Shown here: piece by piece, positions 37,807 through 47,092 of the stretch
Numbering within the stretch: the stretch's first letter is position 1
Layout: every line of letters begins with the position of its first letter
NCBI GenBank assembly: GCA_016795485.1
Contig: JAEUHM010000004.1
Coordinates: 118,641-182,640 of the forward strand
DNA length: 64,000 nucleotides
Source of the DNA: Verrucomicrobiaceae bacterium
GTDB lineage: Bacteria; Verrucomicrobiota; Verrucomicrobiia; Verrucomicrobiales; Verrucomicrobiaceae
Direction: 5' to 3'
Program-made: the position numbers and the translations under genes
The notes under the pieces: model-generated
What the model saw: only the letters and a program-made list of their open reading frames with translations
What the model was told of the DNA's origin: nothing
Database searches by the model: none

Positions 37807-38670
37807 CTAGCGAACGGTGTTTTCCGGGGATGGAACAGGCGTTGGGCCCTTGGCATCAGAACCGTCGTCCTCTTCCAGCGGCAACGTATCACCCGACTCA
37901 TCTTCAACCTCAATCTCATGCCGCCACAGCTTGGGCACCCAAGGCCGAATGAGACCGTAGAGCAAATAGCTCACGAAGAGCAACGCCGGCATCCACTGCC
38001 AGTTCATGACGGTGAACACGATGACCACAATGGCCATGATCACCACGTGGAAAGGCCGCCGCGTACGCCAGTTCACAGACTTAAAGCTCGGGTACTCCAG
38101 GCTGCTCACCATTAGGAACGAAAGCATGATCATCAGCACCGCCAGACCGTATTTCATGGGCCCAACAGACCTAGCCTCACCCTCCCACCAGATCACAAGC
38201 AGCGTAATGGAAGAAATCACCCCCGCCGCAGCGGGAATAGGGCACCCCTTGAACGTTTTGCTACTGCTCTTCACATCCGCAGCAGCGATGCAGTTGAACC
38301 GAGCCAGCCGCATCGCCCCACACACCAGATAAACACAAGAAATCGCCCAGCCAATCCGCGGATCCCAATGCTTCAGCACAATGTCATGCACCAGAAGCGC
38401 TGGAGCGATGCCGAACGACACAATGTCCGCAATCGAGTCCAACTCCCGGCCAAACGGAGACTCTTGACCACTCATTCGAGCCACTCGGCCATCCAGCGCA
38501 TCAAACAAGCAAGCCGCCAGGATCGCCAGAATCGCGTAATGATAATGCAGCATGTCCTCTTTCAGACGCCCATCGAAAATCTGAAGGGTAGCCACATAGC
38601 CACACAAAATGTTTCCCGCCGTCATCAAAGTCGGCAAGACATAAATCCGGGGTTCCGCATCAGTGCTCAC
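37807..38670 (-). CDS. pssA: CDP-diacylglycerol-serine O-phosphatidyltransferase
   Basis: PssA makes phosphatidylserine, precursor of phosphatidylethanolamine, in the cytoplasmic membrane. The 287-residue protein shows the CDP-alcohol phosphatidyltransferase signature exactly spaced: Asp60-Gly61, Ala64-Arg65, Gly74, Asp78 and Asp82. It has about seven membrane segments and a C-terminal acidic, low-complexity tail (E-V-E-D-E-S-G-D-T-L-P). Families sharing the signature include phosphatidylinositol and phosphatidylglycerol synthases; the length and P-S-F-G-R-E-L-D-type spacing favour PssA. It heads the minus-strand operon of GT81, heparinase-like and flippase genes. psd is not in the window. 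Confidence 0.85.
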   Translation of the reverse strand: MSTDAEPRIYVLPTLMTAGNILCGYVATLQIFDGRLKEDMLHYHYAILAILAACLFDALDGRVARMSGQESPFGRELDSIADIVSFGIAPALLVHDIVLKHWDPRIGWAISCVYLVCGAMRLARFNCIAAADVKSSSKTFKGCPIPAAAGVISSITLLVIWWEGEARSVGPMKYGLAVLMIMLSFLMVSSLEYPSFKSVNWRTRRPFHVVIMAIVVIVFTVMNWQWMPALLFVSYLLYGLIRPWVPKLWRHEIEVEDESGDTLPLEEDDGSDAKGPTPVPSPENTVR

Positions 38671-38874
38671 GAAAGCACCTTAACAAGCTCCCAGAGAAAT
38701 CCCAGTGCAAAAAAGTTTTGACCTTTGCGCGTCCCGTCTGGAGTCACTCGCCCTTCCAAAGCAACGGGATGCCGATGACAGCATGCATGGGTTGGTGTCG
38801 TCTCCCCTCGGCCCCGTGATTACCTAGTTTTCATGCTCGACTTTGGGGTTGGTTTTTGAGATGCTTCGGGGTCT

Positions 38875-41800
38875 ATGGATCGACGTATTGTCTGGCTTGC
38901 ATCCTTTTTTCTGGGTTTGTGTTTCGCGGGCTACTTCCTGGGCCGGTCTTCTCGCTCTGCTGGTAGCCAGGGAGTCGAGAGGAAGAGGGAGGTCCAGGTC
39001 GTGCAGCCGGGCATGGCAAAAGGGGAGCAACTTGGGGCGGCGGCAGTGCACGTGGCAGATCCTTTCGGGAGTTGGCTGGTATCCTATCGTCAATCAAACA
39101 CTCCAGAGGCGATAGAACGACTGCTGGCGGCGGCAGAGAAAATTGCAGATGAACACAGGGAAGAGATTCAGCGGCTGATTTTGACAAATCCCGAAGCAGC
39201 GATTGCTCGAGCGGTGCCCATGACGACTCGGCAGCAACTCCCACAACGTATTTTGTCGAGGATTGAGCGCCGTGTAAGTGGAGTGGGCAGGTTGGACGTT
39301 CTGGCGGTGTCTCCGGACAGCGACCCTTCTGAGCCTGTAGTGAGGCGATTTGCTACTGTGGATGGTGAAGAGTTCAAGGTTCATGTCTACGGCAACCGGG
39401 GCAGCGAGATGAGCCGGGAGGAGACCAGGATGCATGGGGTGGCAGTCGGTCGCGATCTTGCGGTGAGTGAAAGTCGGCTGAGGATTCTGGAAATTGGCGA
39501 GATACCAGATCGCTCCAAGGAGTGGATCAATGTTTGCCCGATTTCAGGTGAAAAGACAGAGGTGCCGAAGAGTGATGAGGCCATAGCAGAAGAGACGCCC
39601 GCAGTGGACGATGGAAAACAAATCATCTACCTTTGCGACGGTGGGCACATACGCGTGTTGGAGGAGGAACTTGTAGCGGGCGAGGGTATGACGGGTGGAC
39701 CACAAACTCCAACGGGCACGGCACCGATAACGCGTGCTTCTAGCACAGGTGTGAAGAAGTTTTTGTACATGCGTGTGATCTTCCCGGACGCCAGACAAGA
39801 ACCGCAAACGGAGAAAGATGCGTATAACAATTGCCGCCAGCTAACAGACTACTTTCAAGAGAACTCGTATGGCAGATTGCACTTTATGGGGACGGTGACC
39901 CCGACTCTCATGCTACCGAAGACTTCGGCGTGGTACATTCAGGACTACAACGCTAGCGGCAGTAACTCGCCGATCATGAACGACTCAAAGGATGCTGCGC
40001 GTGCCTTAGGGTACGTGATCGAAGATTATCAGCACTATGTATGTCTTTACACAGGCGGTCCGGGATCCTTCGGGGGGCTGGGGAATGTCGGTGGCGGCAA
40101 TACTTGGCTGCGGAACACTTCCGTTGGCACTTTTGAGCATGAGTTTGGCCACAACGTGGGCGTCTGGCATAGCAACTCCTGGAACACAAGTGGTCGGGAT
40201 GTCATAGGGCAGGGGGCGAATGTGGAGTATGGCCATGTGCTTGACGTGATGGGTAACAGCGGAAGCGGTGGGCACTTTAACTCGAGCATGAAAGAGCAAC
40301 TCCAGTGGTTGACGCCCGAGGTTTATCATACCGTGCTCTCTAGCGGTACGTATCGAATGTATCGCTTTGACCAAGTCGTACAGGATCATGCGCGTCGATA
40401 TGCTCTCAGAGTGGCAAAGGACGCCGACAGGGATTACTGGCTGGAGTTCCGGCAGGTGCATACCACAAATCCTTGGTTCATGAGCGGGGCTTCGATCAAT
40501 TGGAGCCCATGGGGTGTGGGGACTGGCCAAACTAACACTACCAACAGTGGGTCAAATCTCGGTACGCAACTGCTGGACATGACAGCCGGTTCGGCAGATG
40601 ACCGCAACGATGCTGCATTGGTCATTGGACGAACGTTCTCGGATCGAGAAGCTGGTATACATATCACGCCTATTGCCAAAGGAGGTACCAGTCCCGAGTC
40701 GTTGGATGTAGTGGTAAATCTTGGCTCGTTTCCTAGCAACAATTTGCCAACCCTGTCACTAACTGCGGATACGACGACACCCGCTGCCGGTGGAACGGTT
40801 AACCTGACCGCTACCGCATCAGATTTAGATGGCGACCCATTAGGTTATTATTGGGATTTCGGAGACAAGCTCGCAAGCTTTAATGGAAACTCCTTTAGCA
40901 TAAACAACTCTGCGAATCAGAGCAAGATATATAGCGCCGCAGGCTACTATCAGGTGATGTGTACGGTCAGTGACATGAAAGGAGGAACAGTCACAAAGAG
41001 CTTGTTGATCACTGTAGGGACTCCAACAACCTTCTACGTTGAAGGAACGGTAACAGCGGGTGGCAACCCAATGGCGAATGTGCGAATCAGCCGCACCACA
41101 GGACACCTGACCTACACGGATAGTGATGGGATTTATCGACTGACGAATATATCAACAGGGACCAGTGCGAATCTTTCTGCACTTCTCGGTGGATACAGCT
41201 TCACCGCAGGATTCACGAATCCCACGACGGTGTCTTCCAATCAACTGGCTCTGGATTGGACCGCTGATGAGTCCTTGCCAAGGGTAACTCTTGAGATTGT
41301 GGATGCCGATGGCGCTGAAACGGGAGACGCGGGTACTATGCGTTTGAATCGCACCGGCCCAACCACGTCTGCTCTCGTGGTTTACACAGATTTGCAGGGC
41401 ACCGCGACATCCGGAGATTACACGTTGAGTCCGCTTGCGGATACTACCACGGCAACGCCTCTCGAGTTGTTCACGATTCCCATCGGACAGTCGTCGGTCG
41501 ACATCACATTGACTCCAGTAAACGACACCACTCAAGAAGGACCTGAGGTGATGAGCGTATCTCTAGTCAACGGCCCAGGCTACGTGCCTCAAGGGGCTCA
41601 AGCACAGGCAATCAACATTGAGGATAACGATACCCCACGTCCGCGAGTGACGATTGCCGCCGTGGATTCCGAAGCTGTTGAGGATGGCTCTGGCAACACC
41701 GCTGAGTTTGTGTTTACGCGCACTGGCTCCACCTCTGCGGATCTAACGGTGACTTTCACGATTGATACTACAACCGGGAATGGCATCAGCGGAACGGACT

Positions 41801-44800
41801 ATACTGCCATTGGGTCAACGGTGGTCATTCCAACGGGACAGAGCAGTGCTTCCGTGATCATCAATCCTTTGAGCGACTCCTTGGTGGAAGGGATGGAACT
41901 TGTAAGGCTGACAGTCGTAACCAACTCCAACCACCTTGCGGGTACGCCCAATATTGGCACGATCAAGATTCTGGACGATGACATTTCAACCGTCAATTTG
42001 ACTGCGAATGACGCTACGGCCAGTGAAGGCGGCGATCCTGGGCAGTTCACGGTCACGAGGACAGGAGATTTGAGTCAGGCTCTGATCGTCCACTACGGGA
42101 TTGCGGGAGATGCTACTCACGGCGTCGATTACGCGCCCCTTTCTGGAGTGGTGAGCTTTGCTGTGGGGGCGAGTTCCGCAACCATTGAAGTGTTGCCTGT
42201 CAATGACGCCATCGGAGAACCCGCTCAAACGATCATCCTTCAATTGAGGAGTGCGGGAAACTATTTAGTGGGTAGTTCCAATCGCGGGACAGTTACATTG
42301 ACTGACGATGGAGACCTTCCAACGGTGAGTGTTAACTGCACGGATGGATTGGTGAGTGAGGGGACGAGTCCAGGCACCGGAACTTTTCGCATCACCACAA
42401 GCGGGACCGGGACTGGAAACATTACGGTGAACTACACGGTCTCCGGCACTGCCACTAGTGGCAGTGATTTCAGCGCTCTGAGTGGGACGCTCAGTATTGC
42501 AAAGAATACGACTGCGAGCATCACGGTGACACCTATCAATGACAGCGATCTGGAAGATCCAGAAACCGTGACTCTCACCCTTACGCCATCAGCAGCTTAT
42601 CAATTGGATTTCGCTAGTTCGGCCACGATGGCCATCACGGATGATGATAAACCTACGGTTGTACACATCTCACCTGGTGCAGCATCGGTAACTGAGGGTG
42701 GAAGCACGACGTTCTACGTTAGTAGGACGGGATCTACTACGAACGCACTGACTGTGGATTATACTGCGTCCGGCTCTGCGGAAAGTGGTTCAGACTACAC
42801 TGCGATGTCAGGATCGGTGACGATTGCTGCGGCCGCTACTGGTGCAACTGTTAGCCTTGCTTCAACCGAAGACACAGCTGCGGAAGGCATGGAGGATGTT
42901 GTGCTCACGGTCACGCCTTCAGGTAGTTACGGGGTGGGCAATGGTCAAGCCCGCATCATGGTGCTCGATAATGATAGTGGTTTCACAAGCGCGCTCGCTT
43001 TCATGACGGAAAGCACGACTCTCGCCGAGAGTGCTGGGTCTTCGACCGTGCAGGTTACGCGGTCAGGGTCGAGCGCGGGGTCTTGTAGCGTCGAATATGC
43101 TATAACGACGGGAACAGCAACGGGAGTTGGTATTGATTTCACCTTAAGCAACGGACTACTAACTTTTGGAGATGGTGTAGTCTCGCAGTCGGTCCCCCTC
43201 AGCATCACTGAAGATGTCCTGCCAGAAGAGATCGAGTCCTTCACGATTTTACTCCGCAATCCGACTTCTGCGTCACTTGGGACCATCAGCCAGCACACCA
43301 TTTGCATTTTGGATAATGAACCTCGAGTGAGTATCAGGGCAGTGGACCCGTTTGCCCAAGAAGGAACAGCAGACACAGGGCGCTGTCGGGTAACGCGCAC
43401 TGGTAGTACAGGGAGTGCCCTCCAGGTTCCTCTTGTGATTAGTGGCACAGCGACTAACGGCACCGACTATGCAACCATCGGCGGCTCAGTGACGATTCCT
43501 ATCGGCAGTAGCAGTGCGGAGTTGGTTGTCACACCGCAAACACAAACGGCTATTGAAGGTCTTGAGCAGGTGATTGTTACTCTAGGTGCATCAGGCTCGT
43601 TTATGAGTCGAAGTCCGTCGAGTGCGACGGTTACGATCATGGATCAAGAAACAGACGAGGCACCTCAAGTCGCCGTTCTGTCTCCACGCGAACAGAACCT
43701 CGGGATTCCCTCTGGGGCCAAGCTCTGGCTGGAAGGAATGGTCGCAGATGAAGGTTCGCCCACCCTTGCATGGAGTAAGGTGAGTGGGCCTGGTACTGTA
43801 TCATTCGGGACTCCGATGAATCTGAACACGTTGGCTTCATTCAGTGCAGGTGGAGTGTATGTTTTGAGACTCACGGCAAATGACGGAACGTTTGCAGGTA
43901 GCGCGGATGTGACCGTGACTGTAAACCCTACCCCGGCAGGATGGACAAACTTGAGTATCGGATCAGTAGGCACTTTAGGTGCAGCTGTGTCGCATTTGGG
44001 GAGTCACACGGTGGTTGGTGCAGGTTCAACTTTGAGTGCTTCCACTTCGGAATCTTTCTTCTACCGCTACAAGCAGTTGGTGGGTGATGGATCTATCACG
44101 GGGAGGGTGCGCTCCACAACCTTTAGCTCAAGTTCAGCGCGTATTGGCGTGATGCTTCGTGAGAGCACGGCAAACAATGCCAGAACAGCATCTATGACGG
44201 TGGCTCCCATGACTGGGAACGCGAGCGTGTTTCACTACCGCCCAACAGCTGCTGGTTCAGCAACAGTATTGAGCTACACTGGCCAAAGTCCAGGCTACTG
44301 GGTGCGAATGACGAGAGTGGGCAACTCATTCACGGCATTTGATTCGCCTGATGGTCTCAATTGGACCCAGCGAGGTTCACCGCAGACCATAGCCATGGGC
44401 GGAACTGTCCTTGCCGGCCTCGCGGTTACCTCTGCTGTCACAACGCGCCTTAACACCTCAGTCATCGATAATGTGACAATCACAGGGGCAGTTGAGAATG
44501 TAGGTGCCATTGTGGATGCTGGTTCAGACCAGACGCTATTGCTTGATCAGTCCATGGAGGTAGCACTTTCCGGCAGTAGCTCTGACGACGGAATCACTGC
44601 ACAAACGTCATTGAGTTGGGCACAAGCGTCAGGGCCTGGGACGACTACGTTTTCCAGCAGTTCGTCGGCAACAACATTAGCAAATGTGAGTGCCCCTGGA
44701 ACTTATGTCTATCGGTTGATTGCAGATGATGGTGAAATTGCGACCGGTGATGAGGTGACCGTCACGTTGACGAGCCCTATCTTCGATTGGCGTGCTTTAA

Positions 44801-45159
44801 GCTTTGGTGCCAATGCAAGCAATCCAGCTATAGCTGGCGATGAAGCGGACCCCGACATGGATGGAGTCGTCAACTTGCTGGAGTATGCTCTCATCGGCAA
44901 TCCGAACTCGCCTAGTGGTGCCGTTACGACTGCCGGAGTGACGGCTACACATTGTTCTCTGACTTACACGCGCCCTGCTGACGCGGCGGATGTGAGCTAC
45001 ATTGTCGAATACTCCGAAGACTTGGATGATTGGGAGTCAACTGGCGTGACACAGACGGTCATCAGCACAGTTGGTAATGTCCAGACGGTTCGCGCTGAGG
45101 TTCCGCTCACTCTGGCAACGACGAAGTGCTTCATGCATGTCAAAGTGACGAGACTTTGA
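38875..45159 (+). CDS. Giant metzincin-like Calx-beta protein
   Basis: The 2094-residue protein starts with a membrane anchor (about 5-23). An N-terminal region of about 390 residues leads to a metzincin zinc motif H-E-F-G-H-N-V-G-V-W-H (His422-His432, HExxHxxGxxH). A PKD-like domain follows (about 625-710), then a carboxypeptidase-regulatory-like domain (about 718-800), and seven Calx-beta repeats (about 800-1585), each closing with a D-D or D-N acidic turn. REJ/PKD-type and laminin-G/DUF1349-like domains come next (about 1595-1975). The end is an EF-hand-like and beta-sandwich module (about 1975-2094). It is probably a surface or periplasmic protease with a long adhesive stalk. Substrate is unknown. 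It stands alone upstream; the next gene overlaps its stop. Confidence 0.9.
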   Translation: MDRRIVWLASFFLGLCFAGYFLGRSSRSAGSQGVERKREVQVVQPGMAKGEQLGAAAVHVADPFGSWLVSYRQSNTPEAIERLLAAAEKIADEHREEIQRLILTNPEAAIARAVPMTTRQQLPQRILSRIERRVSGVGRLDVLAVSPDSDPSEPVVRRFATVDGEEFKVHVYGNRGSEMSREETRMHGVAVGRDLAVSESRLRILEIGEIPDRSKEWINVCPISGEKTEVPKSDEAIAEETPAVDDGKQIIYLCDGGHIRVLEEELVAGEGMTGGPQTPTGTAPITRASSTGVKKFLYMRVIFPDARQEPQTEKDAYNNCRQLTDYFQENSYGRLHFMGTVTPTLMLPKTSAWYIQDYNASGSNSPIMNDSKDAARALGYVIEDYQHYVCLYTGGPGSFGGLGNVGGGNTWLRNTSVGTFEHEFGHNVGVWHSNSWNTSGRDVIGQGANVEYGHVLDVMGNSGSGGHFNSSMKEQLQWLTPEVYHTVLSSGTYRMYRFDQVVQDHARRYALRVAKDADRDYWLEFRQVHTTNPWFMSGASINWSPWGVGTGQTNTTNSGSNLGTQLLDMTAGSADDRNDAALVIGRTFSDREAGIHITPIAKGGTSPESLDVVVNLGSFPSNNLPTLSLTADTTTPAAGGTVNLTATASDLDGDPLGYYWDFGDKLASFNGNSFSINNSANQSKIYSAAGYYQVMCTVSDMKGGTVTKSLLITVGTPTTFYVEGTVTAGGNPMANVRISRTTGHLTYTDSDGIYRLTNISTGTSANLSALLGGYSFTAGFTNPTTVSSNQLALDWTADESLPRVTLEIVDADGAETGDAGTMRLNRTGPTTSALVVYTDLQGTATSGDYTLSPLADTTTATPLELFTIPIGQSSVDITLTPVNDTTQEGPEVMSVSLVNGPGYVPQGAQAQAINIEDNDTPRPRVTIAAVDSEAVEDGSGNTAEFVFTRTGSTSADLTVTFTIDTTTGNGISGTDYTAIGSTVVIPTGQSSASVIINPLSDSLVEGMELVRLTVVTNSNHLAGTPNIGTIKILDDDISTVNLTANDATASEGGDPGQFTVTRTGDLSQALIVHYGIAGDATHGVDYAPLSGVVSFAVGASSATIEVLPVNDAIGEPAQTIILQLRSAGNYLVGSSNRGTVTLTDDGDLPTVSVNCTDGLVSEGTSPGTGTFRITTSGTGTGNITVNYTVSGTATSGSDFSALSGTLSIAKNTTASITVTPINDSDLEDPETVTLTLTPSAAYQLDFASSATMAITDDDKPTVVHISPGAASVTEGGSTTFYVSRTGSTTNALTVDYTASGSAESGSDYTAMSGSVTIAAAATGATVSLASTEDTAAEGMEDVVLTVTPSGSYGVGNGQARIMVLDNDSGFTSALAFMTESTTLAESAGSSTVQVTRSGSSAGSCSVEYAITTGTATGVGIDFTLSNGLLTFGDGVVSQSVPLSITEDVLPEEIESFTILLRNPTSASLGTISQHTICILDNEPRVSIRAVDPFAQEGTADTGRCRVTRTGSTGSALQVPLVISGTATNGTDYATIGGSVTIPIGSSSAELVVTPQTQTAIEGLEQVIVTLGASGSFMSRSPSSATVTIMDQETDEAPQVAVLSPREQNLGIPSGAKLWLEGMVADEGSPTLAWSKVSGPGTVSFGTPMNLNTLASFSAGGVYVLRLTANDGTFAGSADVTVTVNPTPAGWTNLSIGSVGTLGAAVSHLGSHTVVGAGSTLSASTSESFFYRYKQLVGDGSITGRVRSTTFSSSSARIGVMLRESTANNARTASMTVAPMTGNASVFHYRPTAAGSATVLSYTGQSPGYWVRMTRVGNSFTAFDSPDGLNWTQRGSPQTIAMGGTVLAGLAVTSAVTTRLNTSVIDNVTITGAVENVGAIVDAGSDQTLLLDQSMEVALSGSSSDDGITAQTSLSWAQASGPGTTTFSSSSSATTLANVSAPGTYVYRLIADDGEIATGDEVTVTLTSPIFDWRALSFGANASNPAIAGDEADPDMDGVVNLLEYALIGNPNSPSGAVTTAGVTATHCSLTYTRPADAADVSYIVEYSEDLDDWESTGVTQTVISTVGNVQTVRAEVPLTLATTKCFMHVKVTRL

Positions 45160-46394
45160 ACCGAACTCGACACTTTATTCTCTCTCCACTTGGCAGTGGT
45201 GGCGATGTCTATCCGCTGGTAGCTATTGGGCGCTTACTGCGAGCAGAAGGCTGTGCTGTGAGCGTGGTGACGATGGACTACTTCAAGCAGTCAGTAGAGG
45301 CGGCAGGCCTTGAGGCGTCTACTTACGGTAGTATGGCGGAGTTCGATGAACTTGTTGCTGACCCGCGACTGTGGAAGCCATTTCAAGGCACACATTTGGT
45401 GTTTGATGCTGCGGTGCGCTACGCTAAAGACGGATTCGAGGCGATTTCAGCAGTTAGACGGCATGGCTCTACGATTGTGGCTCCTGCCACGCACTTCGGA
45501 GCCCGATTGGCACGTGAGCGATGGGGCTTACCTTTGGTCACCGTGCACCTCCAGCCAGTCTCGTTGCTCAGTGCCTATGATTTTCCGGTGCTTCATTTGA
45601 ACCTTGCTTGGATGGCAAAGCTTCCACTCTGGTTTCGGCGAATGTTGATGCGTCTGCCTTCACCTGTGGAGGCGATGGCTAGGCCGCGTTTACAAAGACT
45701 CTGCTCTGAGGTGGGAGTTTTACCTCCAAAGCGATTGATTCCCAATTGGTGGCACTCACCGGATGGCAATCTCGCGTTGTTCCCTCCAGAAATTGGGCCG
45801 CCGCAGCCGGATTGGCCGTTTAACACTTTCCAGCACACCTTTCCTTTGGAGGATCTTGCTCGGGAGCAAGGGTTGCCACATGAACTGCAACGGTTTCTCG
45901 AAGCGGGCGACAAGCCGGTCGTCTTTACTGCGGGCACCGGCAATCGCCACGCTAAGGACTTTTTTGCTTCGGCGGTGCAGGCGGCTGTAAAGTTGGGAGT
46001 GCGCGCGGTCTTGTGCACGCGACATCTTCCTGACATCCCTGAGCAATTGCCTCCTCAGGTGATTGGATGTGAGTATGCGCCTTTTAGTCTACTTTTACCG
46101 AAGTGCAGGGTGTTGGTTCATCACGGTGGAATAGGGACGCTTTCACAAGCGTGGCGAGCAGGGATTCCCCAGTTGATTACCCCTTTAGCGCATGACCAGC
46201 CTGACAATGCAGTGAGGGTGCGAGAGCGGGGGATTGGCGACTACTTGTCTCATCGAAAGGCGCTCAATCCTTCACTTTTGGCCAAGGCGCTTAATAGGCT
46301 TATCAGCATGCCGATGAGAAATCGTTGCCCGAACGATCTCTCACCTGCACCTCTTCTCGACTGGCTACTTGACGTCAAAAAGCAAGGTGCTTGA
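45156..46394 (+). CDS. UDP-glycosyltransferase (GT1/sterol glucosyltransferase-like)
   Basis: The 412-residue protein has the two Rossmann domains of GT-B enzymes. The N-terminal one starts R-H-F-I-L-S-P-L-G-S-G-G-D-V-Y-P, and the C-terminal one holds the donor motif H-H-G-G-I-G-T-L-S-Q-A-W-R-A-G-I-P-Q. The form resembles sterol/lipid glucosyltransferases and rhamnosyltransferases. The likely start is TTG at 45156, which overlaps the preceding gene's stop (TTGA at 45156-45159); an in-frame ATG further upstream lies inside that gene. It is therefore translationally coupled to the giant metzincin-like gene and may modify it or a lipid, but the acceptor is unknown. Confidence 0.85.
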   Translation: MNRTRHFILSPLGSGGDVYPLVAIGRLLRAEGCAVSVVTMDYFKQSVEAAGLEASTYGSMAEFDELVADPRLWKPFQGTHLVFDAAVRYAKDGFEAISAVRRHGSTIVAPATHFGARLARERWGLPLVTVHLQPVSLLSAYDFPVLHLNLAWMAKLPLWFRRMLMRLPSPVEAMARPRLQRLCSEVGVLPPKRLIPNWWHSPDGNLALFPPEIGPPQPDWPFNTFQHTFPLEDLAREQGLPHELQRFLEAGDKPVVFTAGTGNRHAKDFFASAVQAAVKLGVRAVLCTRHLPDIPEQLPPQVIGCEYAPFSLLLPKCRVLVHHGGIGTLSQAWRAGIPQLITPLAHDQPDNAVRVRERGIGDYLSHRKALNPSLLAKALNRLISMPMRNRCPNDLSPAPLLDWLLDVKKQGA

Positions 46395-46410
46395 GCGCGA
46401 AGCGCCCGAA

Positions 46411-47031
46411 TCAGCCCAATTGCCTTCCTGGAGATTGAAATCGATCTTTGATGAAGCGAATCGATCTGCTGATGAACCTCCACAGTTTGGGGATCACAAA
46501 CCAGAGCAAAACGAGAGCGACAAAGAACACCACAAGTGCTGCGACTGGTGCAAGCCACACCAAAACAGATCCTCCGACGACGGCTGTGTCTTCAGCAAGG
46601 CTTAATGCGATGTTGCTGACAGGCTCTGGCGAGTGGTTGATCATGAGCCTAGTGCCAGCTTTGGCTCCGTGGGTGGTCAGGGCTGCCCCGCCCGCCAACA
46701 AACCGGCCACCACCTGAAGATGAGGTGGCAGTTCTCCTAGAGCTTGGAGGGCAAGCAGAGTCCCGCCGACTGGACGAATGAAAGTATGAATCGAATCCCA
46801 AGCAGAATCCACCCAAGGCACCTTATCCGCAAAAAACTCGATCGCGAAAAGCACGGCGGCAGTTCCGATGATCCACGGATGGCCTAGAAGGGCCAAAGCC
46901 TCGTATTTGTCTGCAAGATGAATCCAGTCAAACCTCACCATGAGGCCTGCTAGCAACACGGTTAGGTAGAGATTTACGCCGGCCATGGAGGCAAGGCCGA
47001 GAGCGACTCCCAACTGTTCGATGACGGTCAT
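46411..47031 (-). CDS. DUF4126 membrane protein
   Basis: The 206-residue protein shows about five or six hydrophobic segments. It carries the G-L-A-S-M-A-G-V-N-L-Y-L-T-V-L-L-A-G-L motif near the start, and E-F-F-A-D-K-V-P-W-V-D-S-A-W-D, which identify DUF4126, a family of unknown function in many bacterial phyla. A basic C-terminal tail follows the last helix. It converges with the glycosyltransferase gene (16 bases between stops) and is preceded by the barrel protein's stop, 61 bases away on the same strand. Nothing in the context reveals its role. Confidence 0.85.
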   Translation of the reverse strand: MTVIEQLGVALGLASMAGVNLYLTVLLAGLMVRFDWIHLADKYEALALLGHPWIIGTAAVLFAIEFFADKVPWVDSAWDSIHTFIRPVGGTLLALQALGELPPHLQVVAGLLAGGAALTTHGAKAGTRLMINHSPEPVSNIALSLAEDTAVVGGSVLVWLAPVAALVVFFVALVLLWFVIPKLWRFISRSIRFIKDRFQSPGRQLG

Positions 47032-47092
47032 GGAGGTTGCTTATCACAGGACGATTGCTTTGCCATTCCAATGACGCGGCGTTTTTGTCCGG

